This document shows positions 25,876-34,617 of a DNA stretch of 64,000 nt, piece after piece. Under the pieces are notes generated by a model that saw only the letters and a program-made list of their open reading frames with translations, had not been told where the DNA came from and searched no databases. The stretch is taken from the NCBI GenBank assembly GCA_027080775.1, contig JALWPV010000028.1:124001-188000 (forward strand), given 5' to 3'. The DNA comes from Acidilobaceae archaeon. GTDB lineage: Archaea; Thermoproteota; Thermoprotei_A; Sulfolobales; Acidilobaceae. Position 1 is the stretch's first letter, and every line of letters starts with the position of its first letter. The position numbers and the translations under genes were made by a program.

Positions 25876-26328
25876 ATGGCGGCTAGGGTGCTCGAGGTCG
25901 CATGGAGGGGTGGGTATCTGAGGCTGGAGGGCGGTGATGACCTAGTAATTACTGCGTCCAACTCTAGGATAACACTAGCGCAGAGGGAAATAGTAATTGA
26001 GGGCCTCTTCATGGGCCTGAGGGAGTACCCCCTCGATAGAAGGGGTCAGAGGAAGGTAGTCTACATAGACTTCGCCTTCCCCCTAAAGGGGTTGAGCGGC
26101 CAGCCCTCACTACTAATTATGGACTCTGGGGACTACTCCGTAGGCAGGTTCGGGGTGTCGTACACAGTAATAGATGGCGTGGAATACTACGTGACTGTGT
26201 ACACTCCCCCCGAGTTCCTATACGAGAATGCAGTGCTCTCAAGTGAGCGGTTAGCAATCTTCATGTTAGGGAGGCGCCAGGTGTACCTATCTGATGAGGG
26301 TAAGATTAAGAGGATACTACTCGTCTAG
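25876..26328 (+). CDS. Hypothetical protein, beta-rich
   Basis: A 150-residue protein not recognised. It is predicted mostly beta: EVAWRGGYLRLEGGDDLVITASNSRITL, KVVYIDFAFPLKG, YTVIDGVEYYVTVYTPP. There is no signal peptide, membrane helix or cysteine. The ATG opens 65 bases from the divergent thiI start. The next gene starts 11 bases after its stop, suggesting co-transcription with the HhH-GPD protein. Confidence 0.6.
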   Translation: MAARVLEVAWRGGYLRLEGGDDLVITASNSRITLAQREIVIEGLFMGLREYPLDRRGQRKVVYIDFAFPLKGLSGQPSLLIMDSGDYSVGRFGVSYTVIDGVEYYVTVYTPPEFLYENAVLSSERLAIFMLGRRQVYLSDEGKIKRILLV

Positions 26329-26339
26329 AGGCCTGCTGG

Positions 26340-27365
26340 ATGGTGTCAGTTATGATAAGTGTTGGGGTAGACTATGAGAGGGCTAGGTCATTCGGCCGCA
26401 TTCTCAGGGACGTCGTAGCTAGAATGAAGGTTGATCCATTCACGGATCAGCGCTTCTATCCACCCGAGTCGGCGGATAGGGAGACAATAACTATGTACTT
26501 CCTAGTAATGGTTGCTATGGATCATAGGCTCAGCAGGCCCGGCAGACCATATGAAGGCGTCGTAGATGGCGAGGTATACCACGGAGCCGATCTCCTCTAC
26601 AGGCTGGGTAGGAGAATGTTGGATGAGGATCCGAGCTTCTTCACGGCAGAGAGGCTATCTAGGATATCGGAAGCTGATGTGAGGAAGTGGCTGTCCGCGA
26701 GGGATCCCAGAGGCCGCACTGTGGAGCCCCCCGACCCGGCCCTGCGAGCTACGCTTCTGAGGGATCTGGGCCTCAAGCTCTCAGCGCTATTCGATGGGAG
26801 CGCCTATAGGGTAGTACTTGCTGGCCGCGGGTACCTCAAGCGGGGAGCCGGGGGTTTCATCAATGAATTGAAGATATTCAAAGCCTATCAGGATCCCGTA
26901 GAGAAGAAGGCCTACCTCCTGGCTAAGTTCCTCGAGAGAAGGGGCGTGTTACGCATCGCGGATCCACATAACAAGGAGGTGCCGGTTGATAATCACCTGG
27001 CTAGGATAGCCGTCCGCCTGGGCATAGTTCGTGTCGACCGTGATACGCTAGAGGCCATCGCACTGGGGAGGCCCTTCACCTGGGAAGAGGATGCTCTCCT
27101 CAGAATGGCTGCCCGCCTAGCATACAAGGAGGCCGCGCGCGAGGCTGGCGTGGACCCCTTCGTAATGGACGACTTCCTATGGATGTTCGGCCGTAAGTGC
27201 TGCACGAGGGAGGACCCGGTCTGCCGCAGTGGATGCCACGGGGCTTGCGAGGATCTCGGCGCATGCAGCAGAGGCTCCTGCGCCTTCGAGGAGGTTTGCC
27301 TTGCCAGGAGAGACCCCCTCTATATGGTACCGGAGCACAACTACGTAGACACGTGGTACTACTAG
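26340..27365 (+). CDS. HhH-GPD superfamily protein with cysteine cluster
   Basis: A 341-residue protein. Toward the middle it has KEVPVDNHLARIAVRLG, which matches the end of a helix-hairpin-helix-GPD domain, with Asp (about residue 215) in the position of the catalytic aspartate of base-excision DNA glycosylases. The C-terminus (about 283-320) carries ten cysteines (CCTREDPVC..GCHGAC..CSRGSC..C), compatible with an Fe-S cluster as in Nth/MutY, though more numerous. The N-terminal part is not recognised. It is probably DNA repair or nucleic-acid base excision; the substrate is unknown. Confidence 0.65.
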   Translation: MVSVMISVGVDYERARSFGRILRDVVARMKVDPFTDQRFYPPESADRETITMYFLVMVAMDHRLSRPGRPYEGVVDGEVYHGADLLYRLGRRMLDEDPSFFTAERLSRISEADVRKWLSARDPRGRTVEPPDPALRATLLRDLGLKLSALFDGSAYRVVLAGRGYLKRGAGGFINELKIFKAYQDPVEKKAYLLAKFLERRGVLRIADPHNKEVPVDNHLARIAVRLGIVRVDRDTLEAIALGRPFTWEEDALLRMAARLAYKEAAREAGVDPFVMDDFLWMFGRKCCTREDPVCRSGCHGACEDLGACSRGSCAFEEVCLARRDPLYMVPEHNYVDTWYY

Positions 27366-27423
27366 TAAGCGGAGTGCTAATAACGTGGTTTCCGTGCCAC
27401 TCTGACGCTAGAGAGGAGAAGCC

Positions 27424-28500
27424 TTGGTCGAGGGAAGGCTTGCCAGCTACTCCCGGGGATCAGGAGAGGATGGAGCGATTCTCTACTCGACGGCAGTCGA
27501 TCGTGCAGTGATAGGATCCAGTGCCTCGAAAAGGCTGGCCTTAGGCATGGTGACACCCTACTATGGCGAGGAGCTAAAGGCTGTAAAGGTGCTAGTCGAC
27601 ATAGGCCTCATAGTGCCGAGAGACGTGATTATCCCATTCAGGATAGTGATAGGTATAGACGGGGTAACAATAACAAGAGAGTTCAAGCCGCAATACTTCG
27701 TAGGGATGGAAGAAGGCGTCTATGGAAAGGTGATATACGACGCGACGGCACTCCTAGCATCCAGGATAGTGGCGAGAGACCTCCACAGGCTCTCGATAGT
27801 ATACACAGCGGCTAGGCCAGTCATATTCGAGGATGCAGGCTTGGCCGTGGTGTATAGTGGGGTAAGGGGTGGATGGTACTCCTACAACATACTAGGAGGA
27901 GCGCTCGCGATAGAGCCTGGCGACATAGTGCAGCTAGATGTCGACCTGCCCGAATCCAGGAGCGAGATCAAGAACCTCATAGTCAAGATGCACGTGCCCT
28001 CCCGCAATGCCTCAATAAGGGTGGAGGCTGGCTCGTCAACGTTTGACGCCGGGGGCACGCTTGGCCCGACAGTAATAGAGGCCCCCATACGCTACCGCGG
28101 CTCGAAGGCGAGGATATACTTCTATTACGACAAGCCCCAGGAGAGCTTCTACCCAAAGAGGGCGATCATCTCGTCGATAGCGCTCCTAGAGACCGTCACC
28201 CCCACAGCCAAGCTAGAAGTGGAGAGCCTGAGCACTGAGGCCCAAGGGGGCTCCGTGAGGGTCATTGCGAAGATAACGAATAGCGGTGATGCCCCGGCTA
28301 GGGACGTCAAGCTTCTAGCATTCGCTCAGGGCGCTACTATCGCTAAGATTAACCTCGGCGTCATAGCGCCCGGCGACACCGCGCAAGCCGAGGTGAGTAT
28401 TCCGAGACCGCGGAGAGGTGGAGGCCGTGAGGTGATACTAAGGCTTCTCTGGAAGAGTTATGGTAAATCGGGATATGTGGATAGAATAGTGAAAATATAG
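27424..28500 (+). CDS. Beta-sandwich protein with C-terminal CARDB-like domain
   Basis: A 358-residue protein, mostly beta strands. About residues 260-358 (AKLEVESLSTEAQGGSVRVIAKITNSGDAPARDVKLLAFAQG..IAPGDTAQAEVSI) fit a CARDB adhesion-type module. No signal peptide or membrane segment is seen, so the protein may be cytoplasmic. The N-terminal domain is unknown. The TTG start is 58 bases after the previous stop. Confidence 0.6.
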   Translation: MVEGRLASYSRGSGEDGAILYSTAVDRAVIGSSASKRLALGMVTPYYGEELKAVKVLVDIGLIVPRDVIIPFRIVIGIDGVTITREFKPQYFVGMEEGVYGKVIYDATALLASRIVARDLHRLSIVYTAARPVIFEDAGLAVVYSGVRGGWYSYNILGGALAIEPGDIVQLDVDLPESRSEIKNLIVKMHVPSRNASIRVEAGSSTFDAGGTLGPTVIEAPIRYRGSKARIYFYYDKPQESFYPKRAIISSIALLETVTPTAKLEVESLSTEAQGGSVRVIAKITNSGDAPARDVKLLAFAQGATIAKINLGVIAPGDTAQAEVSIPRPRRGGGREVILRLLWKSYGKSGYVDRIVKI

Positions 28501-28511
28501 GTTCCTCGAGG

Positions 28512-28793
28512 TTAGAGTGGAAGTCTCCCCCGCTTAGCTCTTAGCTTCCTCAGCGGCGCGCTGAGGCTGTAGGAGTAGTCCCCCTTCTCTAATAGGCCAA
28601 GGGAGACGAGATGCTCTATAACGCCTGCGGGATCCATAACGCCCTTCCTCTTGAGCTCCCTCTCCGCTCTTATCGTGCCAACCGACACGTTATCAGCGAA
28701 GTACTTGAATACAAGCAGCTCCTCGCCCCGGAGTCTTCTAGCCACGTCGAGGAGTCTGCTGGCCTCCGAGTACCAGTCCTCCCTAGCACCCAA
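28512..28793 (-). CDS. Small winged-helix-like protein
   Basis: A 93-residue protein. The segment ELLVFKYFADNVSVGTIRAERELKRKGVMDPAGVIEHLVSLGLLEKGDYSYSLS has the helix-helix-helix-wing order of a winged helix, and the C-terminus is basic (RKLRAKRGR). It is probably DNA-binding; the target is unknown. It lies convergent to the CARDB gene and close to the divergent trm5. Confidence 0.6.
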   Translation of the reverse strand: MGAREDWYSEASRLLDVARRLRGEELLVFKYFADNVSVGTIRAERELKRKGVMDPAGVIEHLVSLGLLEKGDYSYSLSAPLRKLRAKRGRLPL

Positions 28794-28829
28794 GCGAGCC
28801 CCGCCTCGAGGGGGCCCCTCTAAGAGCTA

Positions 28830-29729
28830 TTGAGCCTCGCGCCCCAGCGCCTCCGAGGGTTGAGGCTGCTCCGTAGGATAGCCGGTGAGGTGCTAGGCCC
28901 TGTAAAGGCTCGCCACGTCTGGGGGCGCATCGACGTAGTTGGGGATATTGCGCTCATAAAGAGCCCCTCAATAGCCTGGGGAAGCGACCCCCTGAGCATC
29001 GAGGACTACAAGAGGCTGGCACGCGCCCTGCTAGAGAGGATACCCTACATCAGGAGCGTCTGGCTCCTAAGGAGCCCCGTGAGCGGCGAGAAGCTGCTGA
29101 GGGAAGCCCTTCACCTGGCAGGCGAGGCTAGGAGTGTCACAATCTATAAGGAGCATGGCTGCGAGTTCGAAGTGGATATATTAAAGGTCTTCGTTACCCC
29201 GCGCCTCAACTATGAGCATAGGAGGATAGCCGAGCTAGTTAGCGATGGAGAGGTAGTAGTTAATATGTTCGCAGGAGCGGGGCTCTTCTCGGTCATCATA
29301 GCATGCCGCAGGAGGGCAACAGTCTATAGTATAGACATAAGCCCAGATGCCTACGAGCTTATGATGAGAAGCGTGGAGCTGAACAGGAACAGGCTCAAAG
29401 GCAGGGTGATCCCCATACTCGGGGACGCCGCCAGGGTCGTCGAGTCAAGGCTAAGAGGCATAGCGAATAGGGTACTAATGCCCTATCCAAGACTGGCCCT
29501 GGAATACCTACCCTATGCCCTGGAAGCCCTCCAAGGCTCTGGAGTTATCCACGTATACATCCACGTACCAGCTAAGAGGAGGTCCGAGGCCAGAAGAGCG
29601 GCTTCCACGGTAGTTTCGAGGAGACTCGAGGAGCTTGGGAGGAGCTTCAGCATCAAGGGTGGCCGCGTAGTCAGGCCAGTAGGCCCAACCCTCTACCAGG
29701 TGGTGGTTGATGCCGAAGTCGGCGGGTGA
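28830..29729 (+). CDS. trm5: tRNA (guanine-37-N1)-methyltransferase, Trm5 family
   Basis: A 299-residue SAM-dependent enzyme that methylates N1 of G37, the first step toward wyosine derivatives in tRNA-Phe. The signatures are EVDILKVFVTPRLNYEHRRIAELV, the SAM loop VVNMFAGAGLFSVIIA, SIDISPDAYELM and the D-x-x-x-V ILGDAARVV segment. The usual NLP active-site motif reads MPYP here. The TTG start is used. The 3' end overlaps taw3 by about 20 bases, joining two steps of the same pathway. Confidence 0.88.
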   Translation: MSLAPQRLRGLRLLRRIAGEVLGPVKARHVWGRIDVVGDIALIKSPSIAWGSDPLSIEDYKRLARALLERIPYIRSVWLLRSPVSGEKLLREALHLAGEARSVTIYKEHGCEFEVDILKVFVTPRLNYEHRRIAELVSDGEVVVNMFAGAGLFSVIIACRRRATVYSIDISPDAYELMMRSVELNRNRLKGRVIPILGDAARVVESRLRGIANRVLMPYPRLALEYLPYALEALQGSGVIHVYIHVPAKRRSEARRAASTVVSRRLEELGRSFSIKGGRVVRPVGPTLYQVVVDAEVGG

Positions 29730-30309
29730 GTGGGTCCTCGAGGAGAGGCTGGTGGCTTACCTTGACCCAGGATCGGAGTGGATCCTCCTAAGGCTCAACG
29801 AGCCACCTGGTATAGAGACCACCAGCAGCTGCATGGGGAGGATAGCACTCATCGAGGGCGAGTGGCCCTGGGAGCGGAGAGCTACCAGCCGCATAGTGTA
29901 TAAGACGCACACCGTGATAGCGCCGGAGAGACTCGCGCTCGAGGTGGTTAAGTACTATCGCGACCTCTGGTTGAAGGTAACGGGGCCTATATTCCACGCA
30001 AGGGTATCGACTCTGGAGTGTGCGCGCTGGCTACTAGATAAGGCCCGTACGTCGGGGTTTAAGCATAGCGGCATAATATCGCCAGCCACCGATAGAGGAT
30101 GCTGTGTCGTCGAGGTCGCCGCGCCTACAGGGTTCGCCGCGCCTATCAAGCTCTCGTGGACCTTCCTTGTGACTAGGGAGGGCCTCGTAGCACTGGCCTC
30201 TAGGGCCAACTACGCCCTAGCCGAGGGTCGGAGACGCCTCGCACTCCTTGCCCTCGGCATCTCTAACTCGTGGATGGAGTCCCCCTGCGCAGCGCCCCTT
30301 TACCCTTAA
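29710..30309 (+). CDS. taw3: tRNA wybutosine-synthesis methyltransferase TYW3/Taw3
   Basis: A 199-residue TYW3 homologue that methylates N4 of the wyosine intermediate at position 37 of tRNA-Phe. Motifs SSCMGRIAL, IFHARVSTLECARWLLDKAR, GFKHSGI and VEVAAPTGFAAPI are those of the family. The ATG at 29710 is preferred over the TTG just upstream. It is overlapped by trm5 at its 5' end, and by the convergent priL over 47 bases at its 3' end. Confidence 0.9.
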   Translation: MPKSAGEWVLEERLVAYLDPGSEWILLRLNEPPGIETTSSCMGRIALIEGEWPWERRATSRIVYKTHTVIAPERLALEVVKYYRDLWLKVTGPIFHARVSTLECARWLLDKARTSGFKHSGIISPATDRGCCVVEVAAPTGFAAPIKLSWTFLVTREGLVALASRANYALAEGRRRLALLALGISNSWMESPCAAPLYP

Positions 30310-31294
30310 GCCTCCTAAAGTATTCCCTAGTAGGGCTGGAGGCCCTGCACTCATCGCTCCCTGGACATAGGCCTCTTCTTCTCGCCGCTTGGCAGGTGTA
30401 CACAGTAAAACCAAGCTTAGACGCCTCGGCAGCTAGCCTCGCCAGGCCTCTAACCCTCCAATCGGAGGCCTCGAGACCGAGGGCCTCCGCCATCTCCGAG
30501 GCCGTGAGTCTAAGGGCCGAGGCAAATGTGGCCGTTAGGTATACTGCATCGTCTGATGCATCCCCCCTGGCTATGGCCTTGAAGGACTCCTTAATGCAGG
30601 GCGGTAGGGCCCCAGGATCCCAACGTAGCCCCCTCCGCCTCCTGAGACCTTTCTCGAATGAGTCGCGTGCTGCTTCGAGTAGCTCGGGAGGGAGATCAGC
30701 CGGGTCTACTTCTCCAGCCCTGGCTAGTATGAGCTTCCTGAAGCGCTCTCTCAAGAGTAGGAGGAGCCTCTCCCTGTCAAGGTAGACTAGACCGTCTCGG
30801 AGGAACTGGTTGACGAGTTTTAACCTGGGATCCCTAGCCCCGCTTGTAGATTTGAGGTATGCCGGTAGAGGTACGGCGTAGCGTAGGATCCTCGTCTTAA
30901 CCCTTGACTTCCTGCTGATGCTCCACGCCAGGCTGAGGGAGGCACTTCTTAGCTCCAGGCCCGAGGCCCTTGTTATAGCAACCAGGGATTCCTCATCCTC
31001 TAGATGCAGCCTCCTATACGAGGAGTCCGCGTAGCACTCAACCAGCGCTTCGAGGGCCGAGGGGCCTATGGCCTTAGAGAGTGCTAGGGCTAGGTAGAAG
31101 GATAGGACCGACTCCACAGTGTCCCTGGATTGCCTGGCGGAGCCGCTTCCGGAGGCGCAGGACTCCAGGGAGGCCAGGGCGGCCTCCCTGATCGCTGGGT
31201 CGGAGGCTATGGTGGAGAGCGTGGGGCGGAAGCCGAGTTCCCTGGCAGCGAAGTCGTCTAGTGGCACTAGGAACGGGTAGTCCTGTAGCCTCAA
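30263..31294 (-). CDS. priL: DNA primase large subunit
   Basis: A 343-residue regulatory subunit of the archaeal-eukaryotic primase, which helps PriS initiate RNA/DNA primers. It has the helical N-terminal region starting LQDYPFLVP, the PPCIKESFKAIARGD motif, and C-terminal cysteines (YTCQAARRRGLC and DECRAS) that, with PPC, would coordinate the [4Fe-4S] cluster. Arginine-rich C-terminal end. The small subunit gene is not in the window. Confidence 0.9.
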   Translation of the reverse strand: MRLQDYPFLVPLDDFAARELGFRPTLSTIASDPAIREAALASLESCASGSGSARQSRDTVESVLSFYLALALSKAIGPSALEALVECYADSSYRRLHLEDEESLVAITRASGLELRSASLSLAWSISRKSRVKTRILRYAVPLPAYLKSTSGARDPRLKLVNQFLRDGLVYLDRERLLLLLRERFRKLILARAGEVDPADLPPELLEAARDSFEKGLRRRRGLRWDPGALPPCIKESFKAIARGDASDDAVYLTATFASALRLTASEMAEALGLEASDWRVRGLARLAAEASKLGFTVYTCQAARRRGLCPGSDECRASSPTREYFRRLKGKGALRRGTPSTS

Positions 31295-31361
31295 CGTCTC
31301 CCCGTTAGTGCCGCTTCACGGTCCACCCTTAAATCCCGGTTCGCTCAGTAGGAGCCGTGGT

Positions 31362-32759
31362 GTGGTGTTAGTCTTGAGGTTGTCTAGGAGAATAGCTGAG
31401 TGGGTCGCCTCTGTTGACTACTCCAAGCTGCCGCCTGAGGTCGTGGAGGAGGCTAAGAAGAGGGTTGTGGACAGCTTCGGCGTTGCGCTGGGGGCATTTA
31501 ACGAGGAGCCCGTTAGAATAGCCAGGTGGATAGCCTCCTCGGGCGCTGGCGGGAGGCTCTCAGCCACGATATGGGGCACGCCTCATAGGGGACCCGCTGA
31601 CCACGTAGACTTCGCTAACGGCTGCGCCACCAGGTACTTCGACTTCAACGACACCTACCTATCTAAGGAGGCCCTCCACCCTAGCGACACGATACCCGCA
31701 GTATTCGCCGCGGCCGAGATAGCGAGGGCGGATGGCAGGAAGGTCATAGAGGGGATAGTCGTAGCCTACGAAGTCGCCGCCAGGCTCGCTGACGCCTATA
31801 GCATTAGGGGTAGGGGATGGGACCACGTAGTCTACATAGCAATAGCGTCGGCTGCGGCCGCCGCGAAGGTCCTGGACCTTGACGTTGACTGGATAGAGCA
31901 CGCGATAAACCACGCCGTCAACAATAACTGGTCCCTCAGGCAGACGAGGGCCGGAGAGCTTAGCATGTGGAAGGGATGCGCCGCTGCCAACGCCTCCAGG
32001 AACGGGCTCTTCGCGGCCCTCCTAGCCTGGAGGGGCATGACGGGGCCAGCGCCCGTGTTTGAGGGCGAGTTCGGGGCATTCAAGGTAGCACTCTGTGGCG
32101 ATAAGTTCGACATACCAGTTATGGGCGGCGAGGATGGGGCTCCCTATAAGATACTGCAGACTAGCATAAAGTACTGGCCCGTCGAGTACCACGCCATGAG
32201 CGCTGTCGAGGCCGCGCTTGACATAGTTAAGGAGGTGGGCAGAGTCAATCCAGACGATGTGGACTCGATAGAGGTGAAGACGTTCGATGTAGCCTACAAG
32301 ATAATAGTGAAAGACCCAGAGAAGTGGGACCCCCGCACGAGGGAGACGGCGGATCACAGCATGCCATACATAATAGCCGCTGCACTCATAGATGGTAAGG
32401 TGTGGCTCGACACCTTCAAGCCTGAGCGATACCTCGCCGAGGACGTGAGAAAGCTGATGAAGAAGATGAGGGTTGAAGTAGACCCGGAGCACGATGCGCT
32501 ATACCCAGAGGGCATAAAGAACACGATCAAGGTGAAATTCAGGGATGGTCGTGTAGTAGAGAAGAGTAGTACATACCCGCCGGGCCACTTTAAGAACCCG
32601 CTTGACAGGAGGGGCGTGGAGGAGAAGTTCTGGAAGCTGGTCAAGGGCATAGTCGATGAGGATGCTGCACGGGAAGCCCTCAAGCTCGCGTGGGACTTAG
32701 AGAAGAGGGAGAGCCTCGAGCCAATACTGAGGAACCTGAGGGTTAGGGGTGAGTGGTGA
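31362..32759 (+). CDS. MmgE/PrpD family dehydratase (2-methylcitrate dehydratase-like)
   Basis: A protein of about 465 residues in the MmgE/PrpD family, whose known members dehydrate 2-methylcitrate (propionate oxidation) or cis-aconitate. Family marks: KRVVDSFGVALGA, FANGCATRYFDFNDTY, HPSDTIPAVFAAAE, NNNWSLRQTRAGELSMWKGCAAANASRNG and KYWPVEYHAMSAVEAAL. The GTG at 31362 has AGGAG eight bases upstream and a TATA-like CTTAAAT 30 bases before; the open frame runs 18 codons further. With two acyl-CoA dehydrogenases in the window it may belong to short-chain acid breakdown. Confidence 0.88.
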   Translation: MVLVLRLSRRIAEWVASVDYSKLPPEVVEEAKKRVVDSFGVALGAFNEEPVRIARWIASSGAGGRLSATIWGTPHRGPADHVDFANGCATRYFDFNDTYLSKEALHPSDTIPAVFAAAEIARADGRKVIEGIVVAYEVAARLADAYSIRGRGWDHVVYIAIASAAAAAKVLDLDVDWIEHAINHAVNNNWSLRQTRAGELSMWKGCAAANASRNGLFAALLAWRGMTGPAPVFEGEFGAFKVALCGDKFDIPVMGGEDGAPYKILQTSIKYWPVEYHAMSAVEAALDIVKEVGRVNPDDVDSIEVKTFDVAYKIIVKDPEKWDPRTRETADHSMPYIIAAALIDGKVWLDTFKPERYLAEDVRKLMKKMRVEVDPEHDALYPEGIKNTIKVKFRDGRVVEKSSTYPPGHFKNPLDRRGVEEKFWKLVKGIVDEDAAREALKLAWDLEKRESLEPILRNLRVRGEW

Positions 32760-32790
32760 GCCGCCCCGAGGTTTTTGCATTTAATAGGGT

Positions 32791-34089
32791 TTACCTCCTC
32801 CTCCTCCTACCACCAAGAGGCGCTGAGGAGGCCCTCGCCGCGGCGAATATGTAGCCGCCCGCTACGCCGACTATGATGCCCAGCGTTGTGAAGACTCCCA
32901 CGCGAAGGGCGTAACGATCAACTATCCTCTTATACTTAGCGGCGTCATTCTTGGCTATGTTCAGGTTAACGCGGCACGTGTTGAACAGCTCCTCTAACTC
33001 GCCGTTCCTGCTCTTGAGCTTGGAGTTCTCCTCGAGACACTTCTTATACGACGATTTATAGCTGGCGAGGCTAGCGTTAAGCTTAGCTATGGAGGCGTTT
33101 AGCCTGGATACGGTCTTGTAGTAGTTCGACTCGTGGACGTACTCGCTTGTGAATAGCCCGGGATAAAGGGCGTATGCGAGCCTCCAGACATCGGTTGAGA
33201 GTAGGAGCGCCGGGTTAAATGGCGTCAGCGCGGCCTTGTACAATGCAGTGTATCTCTGCCCGGGCTCTAGGGTGGCCAGGGCCGTGTAGGCCTCGATTGT
33301 TACTGGGCCCACCGGGTTTATCGTAGATGAATAGTAGGATATGCTATCTCCCGTTATGAAGCCTATTGTGAGGGGCGTGCTAGCGTTGCTTAGGTGCAGT
33401 ATCGCGGCTCCTATGAAGGTCCCGTTGACCGGTAGCATCTGGCTTCTAACCGTCCTATTCGAAGCCCTGAGTGTGTATACGCTCGGGCTCTCGAGCGCTC
33501 CATAAGCGGCTGTGAACTCCCAGTGCCTCGCAACAGTGAGGCATGTGCCATAGTATACCTTAATGCCCCTCCACACGCCTCCGGGCGATCTGGCGTAGAG
33601 GCTTATGGGGCTCGTGGAGGGGTTGTAGAGTGTTACATTATATGCTGCGAAGGGCGTATAGTCGGTGATCTCAATGTAAACCTCCACCTTGAGGGGTGCT
33701 ATCTCCCGGGCTGTTGAGGGCGCGGGCTCGAGTCTAACTACTACCTTTCTTGAGGTGTTCTCTACTACCACCGCCTTCCATTTGCCGGTAGCTAGTGGCG
33801 AGTACTTGCTGCTCTCGAGCGCTGATTGTGAGGTATAGAAATCTAGGTGGAAGCCTGCATTTGCGCCTCTGGTGCAGTTGAGTATGACATCGCCAAGCAC
33901 GCGCTCCAACGCTATCGATGCTCCACGGGATAGGTTGATCTCTATCGTGGCGAAGTCATTACCTAAATAGAGGATGTCGCCCTGCAGGCGGGCCCACGCC
34001 CCGCTGGCGCCCGAGGCTTGAGTGTGTAGAGCCAGAAGTGGCGCTGCGAGCATGAGGGCGGCGACTGCTATAGCGGCGGCCCTCCACAT
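32791..34089 (-). CDS. Secreted, C-terminally anchored glycoprotein with coiled coil
   Basis: A 432-residue surface protein. The N-terminal signal peptide (MWRAAAIAVAALMLAAPLLALHTQ) is followed by a large beta-rich ectodomain with many N-glycosylation sequons (NLS, NCT, NTS, NVT, NRT, NGT, NAS). A helical coiled coil (about 335-400) and one membrane helix (VFTTLGIIVGVAGGYIFAA) come before a GGRRRRR tail. The plan is that of archaeal S-layer-anchored proteins. The ATG at 34089 is chosen because it directly begins the signal peptide. Confidence 0.75.
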   Translation of the reverse strand: MWRAAAIAVAALMLAAPLLALHTQASGASGAWARLQGDILYLGNDFATIEINLSRGASIALERVLGDVILNCTRGANAGFHLDFYTSQSALESSKYSPLATGKWKAVVVENTSRKVVVRLEPAPSTAREIAPLKVEVYIEITDYTPFAAYNVTLYNPSTSPISLYARSPGGVWRGIKVYYGTCLTVARHWEFTAAYGALESPSVYTLRASNRTVRSQMLPVNGTFIGAAILHLSNASTPLTIGFITGDSISYYSSTINPVGPVTIEAYTALATLEPGQRYTALYKAALTPFNPALLLSTDVWRLAYALYPGLFTSEYVHESNYYKTVSRLNASIAKLNASLASYKSSYKKCLEENSKLKSRNGELEELFNTCRVNLNIAKNDAAKYKRIVDRYALRVGVFTTLGIIVGVAGGYIFAAARASSAPLGGRRRRR

Positions 34090-34172
34090 GATAATCCACG
34101 CCCTGGCTTCGGCCCGCGCATGGAGCAGAATAAATGGTGTAATGCGGGGCCTCACCCCATCGGGAGTAGTCG

Positions 34173-34613
34173 ATGAGTAGGGGCATGGCAGAGGGAGGCG
34201 ACTGCGAGCGGGTCAGAGTCGAGGGCGCGGTCTTTAGTGGCAGGGGGGAGGGCGGGTTCTACGTTGGCATATACGCCAAGCAGTTCGAGAAAGTAATAGG
34301 CTATAGGCCGTACCCGGGCACTCTTAACCTGAGGATACGTGAGGGGCAGGTTGAGGCTCTGGTAGCGTGTGTCAGGAGGGCGAATCCCCTACTAGTGGAG
34401 CCTCCTAGGATAGAGGGGGCGCGGCTCGGTGGGGTCTACGTCTATAGAGCCAGGATCCATGTTGGCCTGGATTACCGAGACGTCTATGTTGTGAGGCCGG
34501 CGATAACCCACTACAAGTGGGATGTAGTTGAGGTCATATCGAACGAGTACCTTAGGGGGGAGTTCAAGTTAAAAGATGGTGACGTGGTTGAGCTAGAGGT
34601 CTACTGCTGCTAG
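34173..34613 (+). CDS. ribK: CTP-dependent riboflavin kinase
   Basis: A 146-residue archaeal riboflavin kinase that phosphorylates riboflavin to FMN with CTP. It has GAVFSGRGEGGFYVGIYAKQFEKVIGYRPYPGTLNLRI (the cradle-loop barrel start and the PGTLN motif) and THYKWDVVEVISNEYLRGEFKLKDGD VELEV near the end, both family-typical. The regulatory HTH domain of some RibK proteins is absent. The ATG at 34173 is listed; a second lies four codons later. Confidence 0.92.
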   Translation: MSRGMAEGGDCERVRVEGAVFSGRGEGGFYVGIYAKQFEKVIGYRPYPGTLNLRIREGQVEALVACVRRANPLLVEPPRIEGARLGGVYVYRARIHVGLDYRDVYVVRPAITHYKWDVVEVISNEYLRGEFKLKDGDVVELEVYCC

Positions 34614-34617
34614 CTGG

